A stretch of 64,000 bases of DNA from Lineus longissimus (GCF_910592395.1 NC_088320.1:2790001-2854000); one strand, 5' to 3'. Shown: positions 40,001 to 52,721, numbered from the stretch's first letter. Numbers and translations: made by a program. The notes: generated by a model from the sequence alone, not told the origin.

Positions 40001-43000
40001 TTGGAATTTTTTTAAACTTTATTATGCTATTGGCAAATGGTTCTTCTTGACACGTATAAAATTTTGTGCAGATTGATTGGTCCAATGAGTACTTTTTTCA
40101 CCAAAACCTATGCACAACAATGTACACGTAATGTACACATGTTTTAATAGAGGACTCTGGCCTGTTGTTGTCCTCACTGATGAAAATGCCTGTCGTCTGG
40201 TGTTGCACCGTGCATCACATCTGGTTTCGCAATCAACCACCACCAACACTAAATCCACTGAGGACTGTTCGTTGTTGCTAAAGGAACAGGGCCTCGTTCG
40301 ACTGGAGATTACACTCATTGGGGATGCAACAACAGAGACGACTATGTTCTACAGCGATAATTCTCGTGGATTAACTGGTAGTGTAATCTATCGATCCTGG
40401 ACTTATCGTCTGCCATAGACGCAGTGAAAATATCAAACAGGTTGGTGACAATGATAGTAAGGTCTCAGTGTTGATACACACATTAAGGTCTCATCTATGG
40501 TAAACAAATTAAGGTCTCAGTAAACGACGATAGGGCCCGAACTTGTTTTCGATGGTTATTTGAAAAATAACTTGATAACGTCCAAGGTTTTACGGTATCT
40601 GTGTCAAGGATGCCCCGATTGAAACGCAGGTGAAGGAATTGATTGTCAGAAACACTTCCCGAGATGGCATTGGAAATCATTAGATGTACATTACGTTCAG
40701 ATACATACTTTATATTCTTGTGGCTGTTGCAAATAGGTGTGCGTGTGTGTGGGGGGGGGGGGGGGAGGGGGGGAGGGGGTATGAATATTAAGTATCAAAT
40801 ATTCTGTAGATCACAAGCGCCGCAGTTAATGGAAAGAGCATGTTAGAAGTGATTGGTCACGATGATAAATGGCTCTCGCCGACGCAGTCGTCCAAGCCAT
40901 GGCCCTTTGTAGCATGGGCTAATGCCATCACCAGTAGTGTGCCGGCCCATCGCTGAATTCCGATTGACATCCGGTGTATTCAGACAGAAGTTGATGCATG
41001 TCGAAAATCTGTATTTCGCTTTAGCTTGTTGTAAGATTTATATGCGTTTAAATTAAAGGTATTGGCAATGTATAAAATCGAAAACAATTTCCGAATTTCT
41101 TAGATTAATGTCTCCACTGCTGGATCTCAAATTCTGAATCTAAATATAGTTGAATGTAACAAACTGCATGTATGTACATGTGGGCAAAGAGAAAATATCT
41201 TCAATATTGGATTCCCTCTTTTACTGAAAGTCTTGGCCCAAGGTTGCAGTTGTTATATTTGGACGGAATTATGATCCTAATGCTGTAAAAGCAATAGCTA
41301 AATGTATTCTAAAGCTGCTGTGACAACCATTGTCTTATTTAAATTATTCAAAGAGGTTGTTCATTTACGTCCATTAATCACTCGGGGGAACTCATGAACT
41401 GATGGTCTGATGACTGGCCCCACATTAGCTCACGCAGGGTGAAACAGTCATGCCAAGGATTTTATTTTTGATTTCTGAGAGCGGTAAAATAATTAGAGAT
41501 AACTAGTGGCGAGTCCCTGGGGCAAACGCTGGTAGGGTTGTTCCGAAATATGACAGAATGATTACAGTGTTCACGCGACCCGTTCGTAAATTATTGATAA
41601 TCGGCGAAAGAAACTTGATTCATTACTGCGCTGAGTGAAAAAGCCATTAAACACTTCCAGCATTACTCAAAACTGAGACGAAGCACTGGGGAAGGTCTTT
41701 TTGGCATCGCTTTGCTTCAAATTCGATAGGAATTTGACATTTAAGCGTTCGTGTGACTCATGTATATGGTGTATGCAACTGTCGAGTACGTCACGCAGAT
41801 GAAATAAGTCAAGACACTGATTATGCCTAATTAAGTCTTGGGCGTTGGCTTCAGCTTCGATCTTCGATCTTCGTGACAACCAGCCATATACTTATACTGC
41901 ACTACTAAGAAACTTTAAATCTGAGATCACAATCATCATGATAGATGCAACAGCAAGTAGTTTTATAAAACGCGTTCCCTGAATGACGTCTAATTGACCA
42001 ATTACTGCTAACATTTCTCGAGTTTCCGCACAAGAATCCATAACGTCATCTCCGTCTGTATTGGGAGACCATGATAAGACGAGGAGTCCGTCTAGTTCGA
42101 TAACTGGATTAGGTAACCATGTCCACGATCGATGTAAATTGGATCTGGGGGAAATCGACTCAGGTTTGACAAGAAAAATAAGTACCAAATTGAATATTTG
42201 GTGGTTGTAATGCAAGTATCGCTAGTTCTTTTGCGAAAGCTGCCGGATTTGGAGCCTACATAGACGATTTGATATTATAGCCATATAGAAAAAGTAACCA
42301 TCCACCTCGATATTGATATTAGTGTGGGCGAAGACCTATCGAAATGATTCTTTACCGATAAATTATAGTTACACCAGGACTTTATTAGCATGGGCATATT
42401 GATGAATAAACGCGTTCCCTAAAGCTACAGTGTTAACAATATGCCTTCAATTGTCTCTCCAGGGTAGTTTCAATAAAGTATGAATAAAGTATATCAATAA
42501 AAGAATGCTATAGGCCTCGAATCGATGGATGTATAGACTTAGCAAATTGGTGACCTTTTTAAAGCTTATGATAATTCGACAGTCGACCCTTAGGGTGAGC
42601 TATAGCATGCGCTTACTTTGAGGATGAGGTCACGACATCATATTCTGTTAATGACAAAATAGAGCTGGTAATAATTTTATATGCGCTTCGTCATGCTTGG
42701 CTCTTGATTGTTTAGGGAAAATATGTTTTACCGCAGTGACATAACTGATATTGCAAGCATTTCCATCTAACCAGAATACTTCTAAAACGACTAGCCCGGG
42801 GAATAACGAATCAGATGATAGATGTCTACGAGGCGCCACAAGAATGGTCAAAACTTCGTCAAACATCGGCACTATTCGGCATTGACACACCCTGCATGGT
42901 ACAAAATGGCCGCCGACAGAGACACTAACTGGAGCCCCGACGCCTGTGTAGCAGCAAACTGTCATGACACCACTCGCGCATCAAGTAATGTCCACAATTG

Positions 43001-46000
43001 ATTGTCAATTGATAGCTGTATGGCCTCTCTGATGGGAGTGGATGGAGTCAATCACAGCCGTTCCGTCAATAAGAGAGGTGATTATGAGAGAGGATCGGGT
43101 GAGAGGAAAGATGGTGGGGGAAATGATATAGGTTTGTTGGTTGCCCTTGGGAGGCTTTAAGTAAACAAAAAGTACATATACAATGGGAGTGCGTGAATAG
43201 AATCAGAATGTGGCAAGGATTAGACAGGTAATTTTGACTGTTAACGCGAATATTTATATTTCCTGCAGCAGCCCATGTACTGGATTTAGATGCGTTTTAT
43301 TTCCCAAATCGCCAATGACCTTGACCTTCATGCTCCTCGCATAGTAGCTAGTGTTGATATCTTCAATACCAAATAGCCCCTCCCAAATATATCATATCAA
43401 AAAAATGCCAAATGGTATGAAAGGTATAGGGAAAGCCGACACGAGTTATCACGTTACTTATTCTTACGTGACTTGACCTCGATTGTGAAGAAATGCAGCC
43501 ACACCTACATGTGTAGGTAGGCGTAAACATTTTTCTAACGCCCATTAGCAAATTAACAACCGGGGAAATAAAAAAATCATTGCTGCCTCGTTGGACGCTT
43601 CTTGAGTCTGTGTTACATTGTTAAGGAGCTTGTGATAGATGGATTAGCAGACGGTAATGGAGCTCTTTGGGTATGTGGAGGTGACAAAGACATCATTATT
43701 TGTTGCCATGGTGATGGGAGCAGACGCTGGCAACAATGCAGCAAGTCTCATTAGATGCTTTCTTGACTGCTCGTTCTTATAGGTCTTCATATTGCAAGTA
43801 CATGTAGGTTTGAAATTCCGACACAATATCTAGCTTCGATAAAATCTGCATGTGACCAGAAATGACCAATCAAGAAGAGTTATTCATGACTTCCTTTCTT
43901 TCCTGTTATTGCTTAAAACATTTCGTATATCACTGTACCATTCTTAATCACAGAGTGTCATCTGGTGTCATATACATATACATGTACATGTAATCGAAAC
44001 CATGAATTATCTTGCTATATTTATTTTTAGATATTGAATCTCAATATAAGCCGCGCCGGTTGCAACTCTTGGGTTGGCGTTGTAGTATATTAATTATTTA
44101 TTTGCAAACCTAGTTGAACAATAAAGAACTTTCCCAGGCATTTGACCAAATTTAAATGCCTAGATAACCTTACCAATACAGAAATGTTATAAATAAACCG
44201 TTGTCCTGGAAACGTATCTTTAGGCATTCAGAAAGCGGTATGTTTACCTGTTATCTGCCGAAATATATTCTGGCTGTTTCATTCATAGTTTGTTGTATAA
44301 TGTAACAGTGTATCACTCATTTTCAATGCCATATTTTCCAATGCATGCAGTTAAGGCTACGCCGTAAATGACGTGATTTTCGCTCAGTCCTTTCTTTCTT
44401 CTCTGTTCCCTTTTCCCGCTGTTTCGTCGTGACCTGCTTGTAAAAACAGGCAGTGAGAATGCATCAGATGACATGCCGCCGTAGCTTTTACATGTATCAA
44501 CAATGATGCATATGTTGTCTGTAACAGGGTATAGTCTCAAAAATACCTTGGCTGGAGTGAAGTATCGTTTTCTAGCAAGAGAGTGGTATCATCCTAAGGA
44601 CACATGTAGCTTTATCAATTCCACTGCAATCATCCAGAAACGTCAGAACATGCCACCCGATGTGAACATAGCCAGTTTGATCGAGCGCGCAGAGTAAATC
44701 AGCAAAAAACTGAAATTGAAATTGATGGGGGAATGCTTAACACGACAAGGCGATGTCACTGGCAGGATTGGTGCAGGAGAAGTTGACGCTGATATACGCA
44801 AGGTGTAGCTCGCCTACCACTCGAAACAGAAACTTTCAACCGGTACACACTTCATTTACAATCATGATAATTATTTCAAATCAGTTTTCTTGATAGACTA
44901 AAATTAAATTATTGCTGTTAGATGATAAACCGATGTCCTTCCTTGGCGATTTGACATTGTTAGATAATGTATTCCTTCTAGTTTTCATAAAACTCATGAT
45001 GGCCCGAGTGTTGAATGGGTCACCCGTTACTTTGCTCTCTTTAGAGGCCCCGGCGGTGTCTTCAAAGAAACTATCAACATCAAGTTATAAAAACTACTGA
45101 TTAGAGTAGATTCGCTCGAATGGATAAATTGACGTCATATAGAATGACAGCGGGATCATGTAAGCTTAATTAGATTTTACGGCAGGTTGATTAAATGGAT
45201 CCTTGGCGTGTGATCGATGGAAATTGACGTTGACACCGCTGCACGTGACTGAATAATGATTTTACAACATCAATTCGATCCTCCTCCTTGCGCATGACCG
45301 GAACTCTAGTTACTGATATGCTTCGATGTTGGCCCATTGAAATAGGCTCCGATCCGCTGTACCTCTTGAAAATTACAACGAAAATTACTTATCGGTGTCA
45401 AATCAATGCAAAACATTACTTACTTCGTCGCTATACAACAATATGACTTGCGGAGTGGTTACCAATGTATTTCAAATGATCCCCCTCCTTGCATGATGGC
45501 AATAGAAAATGCTCTGTTGGTTAGAATTCTTTGATCATATCGCAGTAAAAAAAGTCGATCGGTTGCCCAATGCGAAGAGATCGATACATTGTAATAAGTC
45601 ATTACATGTTTTACTAAAGTACATGTATGATTCGTTTGATCTTGCCGACAACTCGTATGTGACAGACTCTTAAAGTAGCATTTGAGGATAGAATAGTAAA
45701 TAGTCAGCTGTGGGCGTTTTCATCAGACGATACTAAACGATTTTCTATACAAAAATAGCTGCATTTCGTTTTACTTTTTTACTGATTTGCTATCAGTAGG
45801 TTTGAACGGCATTGATTTTCTTTTTGGTTGTAACTTGTAACTTTGCCAGAGAAGAGCCATGCTTCAGCAGTGGGTCTATCAAAGTGAATCAAAGAAACTC
45901 TCAACCGATCCACTCGCTTAAGTGTTTTACCAAGTCCTAGTACTATAATTGGGGCAGAATTACCCATCCAGGTATTTGAAGATGTGTTTTATCAAGGCAA

Positions 46001-47451
46001 AACAATCTGAAATCGAGTTTGAAATCAACTTTGTCTGATCTTCTGAAAGGTAGATATACCCCCCAGGTACACGAAGCTTGGTTTTACATTTGGAGAGCAA
46101 TCTGAATCTAAACTACATGTATCTATGAATAGTCTTAGTCTTTGAAGATTGAAATTGTAAATCATTTTTTGCAAGCTGCTGCAGGAAAAGTCCCAGTAGA
46201 AATAGTTTTTGAAGACTGAAATCATTAATCCATTTCTTTTGAAGCTGTTTTGTTGAAATAAAGTCCTCGTCATTGAAGAGTAAACCACTATCTATCCAGC
46301 CATCCAGGTCTTTGAAGGTTGGTTTCATACTGTGGCAGTGTAGTTTAAAATCTAAATAATCTAAAATAAGAAATCCTAGTCTTTGAAGAATAAAGGTATC
46401 TACCCATAGTCTTTGAAGCTGGGCTCAGTCTGAGATATAAATCATCTGGGCACAGTCCTCGTCTTTGAAGGTTAAAAATACCAGTGTACAGTGGTTGAAG
46501 CTGGTTTTATAAAGGCAGATCCTTCAATAGCACTCCTTAGTGGAATCGATGACATGTTCTCAGAGACTCGATGATAAATTACATGCCTGCGTGAGCCCGG
46601 GAGAAATGAAAACCGATGTCACTGGGTTGTCGACGTGCGTTTGATGTAGCCTACTGTATCATGTTAACCTTTCACGACCTGGACCTATTTTGAAGAAACA
46701 AGAACTCATATAAATACATAATCAGATCAATGAAACACAGCCCACTCAACAGCACCCGTGATACCCGCTTGTGTGAGACTGTAAACCACTAAATAAAAAC
46801 CTCTGTGGCGTTTCATAGTATCACCAGAGACTAAAACCTTCGGTCTGATATGCTTGCCTGCTTTCCCACCAGGGGGTAGAATCCGACAACCTTCAAAAGC
46901 TATGTCAGATGATTTATCTATAAAAATCGATGCCAAATGTTGTTATTTATTGAAAACAAAGATAGTAGACAGGCTTGCAAGAAACGGCTCTAATCATTCA
47001 GTGATCGATCTTATCACGCTCACGATTTATTTTTTCCAACAATGACGTATGATATTGAGTTGCAGCTCAGGTTTTTTCACATGATAGATTGGCGTTTCGA
47101 GGTATGAGAGTACAGCGTTTGTGGTTTGATTTGTTTTGCTTTAAGAAGCTCGCTGTTCTCTTGAGAAGTAGCCAACGAGTTGTAAGCAATGGGTTGTACG
47201 TATACGGGAGATTTTATTAGAAGAAAAGGTAAACTCAGGTGGTGGTGGTCCGTAGCGATTCTGACGCGCAGATCGATCGTGAAATCTGGATATTAAACAC
47301 TTCCTGTATCTTTCTATTTTCAGTGAGAAAGATGCACGGGGACATCCGGCCAATCAAGACCAAACCAAGACCAACAACCTCAGGCACGACCACGACCGAA
47401 TCAACCACACTTCCAACACAACATCCACAAAATGCAACAGACGGGGGATGA
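36721..47451 (+). CDS. Small single-pass (type II) membrane protein, two-exon model
   Basis: Exon 1 (36721-37021) starts at ATG in strong context (aaaATGGCGGCC) and encodes about 100 residues. An acidic cytosolic part includes HDDAIEVLSIHENNNQAF and GGDGDDIIDHDK. A basic patch QKKIAR follows, then a hydrophobic helix IVMAIAIIMLLTSIVLVAAT (residues about 72-94) and SDHIDDM. The donor (ATGG then gtaagt) is strong, phase 1. A matching acceptor (ctattttcag) precedes 47324-47451, which adds VRKMHGDIRPIKTKPRPTTS, a Thr-rich stretch, a possible N-glycosylation site (NAT) and a stop. That gives 142 aa. Basic residues before the helix predict N-terminus inside. The 10.3-kb intron makes the pairing uncertain. 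No family is recognised. Alternative downstream exons are listed at 57378 and 59032. Confidence 0.45.
37022..37984. other. Apparent intron sequence with short degenerate repeats
   Basis: A loose repeat with accagtyagcaactct-like phrases occurs at about 37609 and 37666, with related blocks from 37500. There are no coding signals. Confidence 0.35.
37985..38190. mobile_element. Inverted-repeat (MITE-like) element
   Basis: The left arm reads ttctatgctgtacggtggct followed by ggcaaaggacataacat. It is matched inverted by the right arm ending gccaccgtatagcattgaga. Arms of about 90 bases are roughly 75-80% identical as inverted copies and meet near 38085-38100 in a tatcgat-rich centre. No transposase is present and no sure target-site duplication was found. 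Confidence 0.72.
38728..38859 (-). pseudogene. Reverse-transcriptase fragment of a non-LTR retrotransposon
   Basis: The minus-strand frame reads DYSHQAEDIQLSRQVSPTVL, then YGSETWRVIKKMMKRILTFL, RWS and stop. L-Y-G-S-E-T-W-R followed by a K-rich helix and a T-F motif is the well-known thumb-side signature of many non-LTR retrotransposon reverse transcriptases. Only about 43 codons survive and the expected continuation is lost, so it is a dead fragment. Confidence 0.7.
39050..39475 (+). repeat. Tandem repeat of about 120 bp, four copies
   Basis: Units start with attatcgtctgccagaaaga at about 39054, 39172, 39297 and 39419. Each continues with a gggaga/ggagag block, a tgacatttaaggtct-like phrase and gtctctctgg. 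Identity falls across the copies. A fifth, partial copy lies at 40402-40510. Confidence 0.8.
40402..40525 (+). repeat. Dispersed copy of the 39054 tandem repeat
   Basis: It begins cttatcgtctgccatagacg and continues with ttggtgaca and repeated taaggtctca. It sits about 1 kb from the main array and has its own local duplication of the attaaggtctca phrase. Confidence 0.65.
40749..40782 (+). repeat. Near-pure G run
   Basis: After gtgcgtgtgtg, a run of more than 25 G interrupted by single A bases ends in gggggtatg. Its G-tracts satisfy the usual quadruplex pattern. It is a simple-sequence tract that may be hard to sequence and prone to length error. Confidence 0.9.
40850..45960. other. Non-coding (intron of the membrane-protein gene in the two-exon model)
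   Basis: No exon is supported. Open frames of 60-107 codons here have no recognisable domain or splice context. The sequence is ordinary AT-rich DNA. Confidence 0.35.
45965..46510 (+). repeat. Degenerate tandem repeats around gtctttgaag
   Basis: The motif gtctttgaag or a close variant occurs about ten times (for example about 45971, 46137, 46207, 46273, 46307, 46379, 46411 and 46471). It is usually followed by a gattgaaat or ggttggttt type phrase. Spacing is about 30-70 bases. It is heavily diverged and not coding. Confidence 0.65.
47324..47451 (+). CDS. Possible terminal exon of the membrane-protein gene
   Basis: The acceptor tctttctattttcag is followed by a frame entered with two bases, compatible with the exon at 36721-37021. 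It encodes RKMHGDIRPIKTKPRPTTSG, then TTTTESTTLPTQ and NATDGG before TGA. The Thr/Pro-rich tail looks like an O-glycosylated extracellular stalk. It contains no usable donor. The opposite strand also has a long open frame, which I regard as a shadow. Confidence 0.35.
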
Positions 47452-49176
47452 CGTCGCATGAACGTTAGCCAATGAAAGTATCTGCAATAAAAGCGACGCT
47501 GTGATAGGTCTGTCAAGCTGTCGCGCGTTGGGGCTGAGCCAGTACACTTATCCATTCCAGGAGATAAGAAAACAGTCGTTAAGTTGGAAGTCGGCCATTT
47601 GACGCAGAAGCATAATGTTTTGATCCACCTCCCAAGCATTAAAAAGATGAGAGGGGCGGGGGATTTGGATTATTTCTTAGAATAACATAGCAAGATTATC
47701 TCATTCTTGGTATGATATCAAAGGGCATAGGCGGTATACCATGGACTGATAAAATCAATGAATCTATGTAGGAATTATAAGCACTCCAGCATTGCCACGG
47801 TATGCATGATGTCATGGATGAAATGACAGCACTCAAAATTGTATCACACTCCGTGATACCATAAACACCAGTGAATTCGCCGAGTCCTCATCAATATTTT
47901 GTATTTTAAATGCAGGAACACATACGTGTTAATCTGTAACTTATTTGATTGATTAATTGATTTGTATTTATTTGTTGATGTAATTGCCACAAGCATACAT
48001 GTATCTTTTTGAATCTTTTTACTGGACTCGGCGATATGCTCCCAATTTTTTTGCGAGCCATCTTTGTTTTTTTGGGATCACGATTTGTCTGTGAATGTCA
48101 CATGTCCACGACAAGTATGCGCACTATCAAGCGGACGCCTGAAACGACCACCGCAAATGCGATCTTTGTCATCACAGATCGCTGCAATAAATCACTCATT
48201 TGCAGGGCGCTTGTAGCCACAAGCTTACCACGTCATAAATGTATATGTCTGGTGATGCTTTCTGCCATCGATGAGAAAATTAACAACAAGTTAATTTGCA
48301 CTGAGTTGTCACAGATAATATATATTTTGGAAAATACTGTGCCCGCCGTCTTAGCGGAGACAGTATTAACTTCCAAGCAATACATATATATGCACATAAT
48401 ATAATATATTTCCATTTTTACGATATTATCGTAAAAATGTAAATATTGCAATTTTAAACGTTTAGATGTGAACACGTTCTGGTGTGTCGTTCCTATATGA
48501 CTGGCGTGCCCGAATCTGTAACTAGCTCGGCGCTGCTCACATTAGTACCGGTACGTGCATGTAAACAACAAGGGGATTCATCAATCTTTGGTCCATTTTG
48601 CGTCGATACACACGTGTGCGGGTGGGGGTGGGATGGGGGAGATTGAAAAGATGATTTGAACATACATACGTACACTTATATCGACTGACTGATCCTTTCT
48701 GGACGTATTGACCTCTGGGCCCTTGTTTATAGGAACGACTCCCCGTATCGCGAGACGACGAGATAATGCTGTACTCTGTGTCATTGTAAATACATCGTAA
48801 TGACCATGTAAATTAGACTGTGGTTGTAATGTACAAAACGTGATCTTTATACAAAAATGTCAAACCTAAATGTTTGCCGAAATTTCTCAGTACCTTTAGT
48901 ATATAATACATCGCCAAGTTTATTTACTTCACTGCCATTGGCGGTGTACGATGACATATACATCACTAGATTGAGAAACTGCAAGGGAGTTTTCGCAAAG
49001 CCCCCCCCCCAAAACACCAACGCCAACACCCATTCCCATTGCTGTACAATGCGATAAAGGCGGTCACCTCGCATCACGGGGATTTTGAGAAAACTGATTA
49101 TATCCAAAGGGCAAAAAGTACACAGCGCGTCCACTATGTGTCTCCCTATGTGTCTCCGCGAGCAATAACAGTAATA
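47452..49176. other. Non-coding, one notable inverted repeat
   Basis: No gene is supported. The perfect palindrome catttttacgat-att-atcgtaaaaatg lies at about 48414-48440 (12-base arms). A C-run of 10 bases lies near 49002-49011. Confidence 0.4.
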
Positions 49177-49180
49177 AAAA

Positions 49181-49246
49181 TGCAATTTTTGGTAGGTTTA
49201 TCGAGTTTATGTTTGTTAATTCAGGTCACTTCAGATCACCAAGGTA
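49181..49246 (+). CDS. Possible signal-peptide exon
   Basis: An ATG at about 49181 opens MQFLVGLSSLCLLIQVTSDH then QG, a good-looking secretory signal with a cleavage-like VTS-D. CACCAAG is followed by gtagga, a possible phase-1 donor, as is usual after signal-peptide exons. If unspliced, the frame stays open to 49533 with Arg-rich content I do not recognise. No partner exon was found. Confidence 0.28.
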
Positions 49247-49279
49247 GGACAACAATAAAATATGGCCTGGCCCTATGCG

Positions 49280-49830
49280 AGTGTGAACGTAAGGTTCATC
49301 TTACGACGAGATGTCGCAACAGTCATATCTGGAGTGGAACATCTCGACTGCGACAACAGCACAACCAGGCCTATTTGGACAGACCACGCGACGGTAGTAG
49401 AGTTCTTCTGAGAAACAGGAGATGGAGCTCCGGTCGTTTAGGATATTGTCTATTCAGTGTGGCTGAGACGCTACCGATGATGACAGTCTGTCTCCTCCCT
49501 TATGCAGTACGGGCTCTGGTCTATTCCTATTAGTACAGGTACAGACATCTTCAGGTTATAACCCTGCAGCTAATCCCCGCCTTATTGTGTATTACCGCAC
49601 TAGTCTTACATAACAGAACAACGGCCGGGAATGTGTCCTCGGCAAACACATTCATACCTATCTGTAGCGGAACAATGTGCACAACAGGCATTCGGACAGA
49701 CCGTCTGTGTGTAGCAAGGTCTTATGAGAAATAGCAGATGGAGCTCCAGTCGTTCAGGCAATTGTCTGGAGCACCCTGTTTCGAAACTCCTCAAAGTTGG
49801 TATGTTGACTGTGACACTAATGATGACAGA
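49280..49830 (+). repeat. Pair of diverged direct repeats of about 180 bp
   Basis: About 49325-49495 and 49640-49825 share an ordered series: a catatctggagtggaac-like start, cacaac-aggc, ggacagacc, a ttctgagaaa/ttatgagaaa block, agatggagctccggtcgtt or its agt variant, attgtct, and gatgacagactg or gatgacagac. Identity by eye is about 60-65%. Only the first copy is open in one frame; the second has stops. It could be a duplicated exon or a duplicated element. Confidence 0.55.
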
Positions 49831-49849
49831 CAATCCACCCGGGTCGACG

Positions 49850-52715
49850 ATTATTTGATATTTATTGAGAATCTCACCGATAATTTGGGATCACTGACAT
49901 TATGATATCGACTTCTTCTTGATTGAATCGCTGTTGAATAATCTGACCCTGATTTGGCCGGAATCGAGAACTGCAGATATGCCTAGGACGACGATTCTGG
50001 CCAATGGCTTTGCATTTTTTTTACTCTTACATTTTTTGCTTATCCCCTTAAGAAAGGTCTTAAGTGCCGCTACAGATGGGAGGCAATTGGTCAATTCATG
50101 GAGGTATTATTAAGACATTTCTACCCTCAATGTATTGACCTTGCTCAGCTTCAAGACGACGAACGTTAAGAAAGGGGCCTTTGTTGCTTGGTATTACGGC
50201 TCATTCGAATGACGTGGCGAATAAAAGAACATTTTATATTGAAGAAAAGTGAAGTCAAGAAGGAAGTGAAGTCAAGAAGAAAAAGATCCATCTGATTTTT
50301 GATTTTTGATTTTTCCATTTTCTGTGTTTTTGGTCGTGATTAAAGGACTATATTGAGACGGTGACTTGTCAGCTTAGAGTTTGGCAATAACGGCGCTAAT
50401 AATGCTATTACATGTACGTGTATCTTTAATAATGCTATTATCTCTCAGTCGCGCCATGACAAAGTCAGTCTCGCGCCTCGATCCTCTCACTATCGAAACT
50501 CCCCTCAAAAGAAGTGCCAAAAACGTGAAGTGAGCGTAATTAATTGTGGTATTTTGATAAAATATAAATCTTGCGATGACATTTATTCTGGTCTTATTCA
50601 ATTTCCTGCAAAGCCCTGATCAGAATTGATTATTCTGCGGTAATTAGGCACAAACCTTCCGAAAGATACGATGGCAACGCGGATAATATCGTCAACATTT
50701 TTGCAGCCGTGACTTTTGAAGACACGCCACGAGTCTATAGCCGTCTTGATCCCTCCCAATGGCATTTGAGACTTTTACTTGATGAATCTGTCACAGTTAG
50801 CTGTGATGAAAGCCACCGCTACAGCAGTACTTAAGAATATAACGCAAATACACATACTATATTGGTATCCGTGGTCAGCGTTCCACATCATGCCATATGT
50901 TTTGAGCAACTAAAAGACTCGTAAATTTATCCTTTGCATCCAGTGAACTGCCGCAGTTATGGCCCCAGGTCTAGGAAATCTCATCCTTTCCAATATTACA
51001 AGGACCAGACCAAAGTTCAGAACAAGCCAATGGTTCTTCTGCCAGGCTTCTATTGCTAAGATGTGCCTCGAACCATCTTTAGCGCTCAGAGTACAAAGTA
51101 AAGTCGTCTCGTGTAGGCCTAAGCTTCTGTTCCCTTTGGAGGAAAATCAATGGTATCCTAGTAACTCTTCCAGGGCTCAGGAGCAGGGATATGCAAGGCA
51201 TAGACAAAAGACGATCACAAAGAAAAGGAGCTTCTGGTGGCATTCTTCAAGGCGTATAACTGGCAAGGCCTTACGATACCTTGGTATTCATCAAAGCACA
51301 AAGCAGGGAGCGCCTTGTACCACTTTTTCTCGAGAGAAGACAATCTTACATGTAGCGCACCTAGCCTCGACACGGCAAATAACAGAGAAACAACTGAATC
51401 GAGAATGGAGCGCACTTAGCACCAAGCAAAAACGGTTGTGTAGGCCTTTGGTACTTTTACCTTCAATGGTAGCTAAGTAACCCTCTTAGGGTCGGAATAG
51501 CGGGGATTGTCAAGTGACTATCAAAGGAGAGAATGTGATTTGCGCGGGCTCTCCTGTGCCGTTCTTAAGGTTCTTAAGAATCCAACACAGTGTTAAAGAA
51601 GAAAAAAGTGCAGTTCACTGCATGGCCTACGATCTTTCGATGTTATCAACAGAAAAGATTACGAAAGACGATGCATCTTTAACCTCTTCTCCTACGCACT
51701 CTGCCCATCAAAAGCGACGCGTTGGCCTTGGCAATAATTCTGGCGCACTAATACCATGGCATAGGCCATGTCCACCATCATGGGTTCGAGCCCTAACCAG
51801 ACCACATTATATCAAAGAACATAATCCTGATCAAACCATGCACCACGAGCAGGTGCATAGTGTCATCCTCGAATAACCCGAGTCAGTCGTATTCTCCTCC
51901 CCTCGCACACGTTCGGTCGTCAGTGCCGAGTGTTGGCCTGAAGTTCAGGATGGCATAGGGTACGCCTAAGTTGTTTCCCGGCATCAAAGATTAAATTGTA
52001 ATCACAGAAACTAACATGCACATGGCATCTTCTGTAGCTTTGCCTGGTGCAAACCCTTCCTATGTTATTCCCTTAAGGTACTGGCAATGATGATGTGTCT
52101 ACCGTATTCACTAGCGGTACAGACTAAGGTTGCAAGAGTAATAAAAGATTCATAGTTGGCAATTATCTGCTTATTGTTCAAAGCCCAAGGGTTAAGACAT
52201 ATGCTGACTTGCAGAGAAATCGCTCAAGTTTAAATTACTAGCAATCATCTTGTCATTGGTGACTTGGTGGCTGTAGTTTGGGAGAACTTGCGACGTGGTA
52301 ACGCGTCTGGTTGTCTTATTTTCAATAGATGGTCTACCCAAGATACTAATACAGTAAAAGCAAATCCATCAAATAGTCTTCAAGCTCAATTCCCAAATGC
52401 AACGAGGCGTTCTCACTAGATGTGTATGACAGAACGAGTACTTCGTATTTCTGTCCGTAACGAACACTGGTTGTGGTCTGAGGTAATGTTACTTTTGATA
52501 GGACTTTTGTAAAGTATACAAGTGTCGTTTTTAAGTCTTGAGGCGCAGGAAAATCTTTTCAACGTGGAAACTAGTTTCTTCTTCTTCTCTCTATTCGATA
52601 TCGGTCATCATACCTTTAGTTCTGTAGCAGTCACAAATGCGGTGCAAGGGACGGGCAAGTTCCACCAGCCTGAGCGATCCCACAGCTCAGTCTTCAGTTC
52701 TGCTCCCCGTAGCCC
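49850..52715. other. No supported gene
   Basis: The longest frame (50959-51480, 173 codons, plus) has no known motif, no convincing start context, and composition like surrounding DNA. I see no repeat array here. A B-box-like gggttcgagccctaac at 51782 has no A-box partner. Confidence 0.35.
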
Positions 52716-52721
52716 CGCCTT

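Noticed and set aside
42648-42965. Cys-rich 105-codon minus-strand ORF
   Set aside because: No signal peptide or known cysteine pattern, and no splice context.
47235-47639. 134-codon minus-strand ORF
   Set aside because: It lies opposite the Thr-rich candidate exon at 47324 and has no domain or signal of its own.
50959-51480. 173-codon plus-strand ORF
   Set aside because: Composition is like the surrounding DNA, with no recognised motif and no conserved start or splice context. It remains possible but unsupported.
51780-51796. B-box-like gggttcgagccctaac suggesting a tRNA
   Set aside because: No A-box at the right distance, no stems and no T-run terminator.
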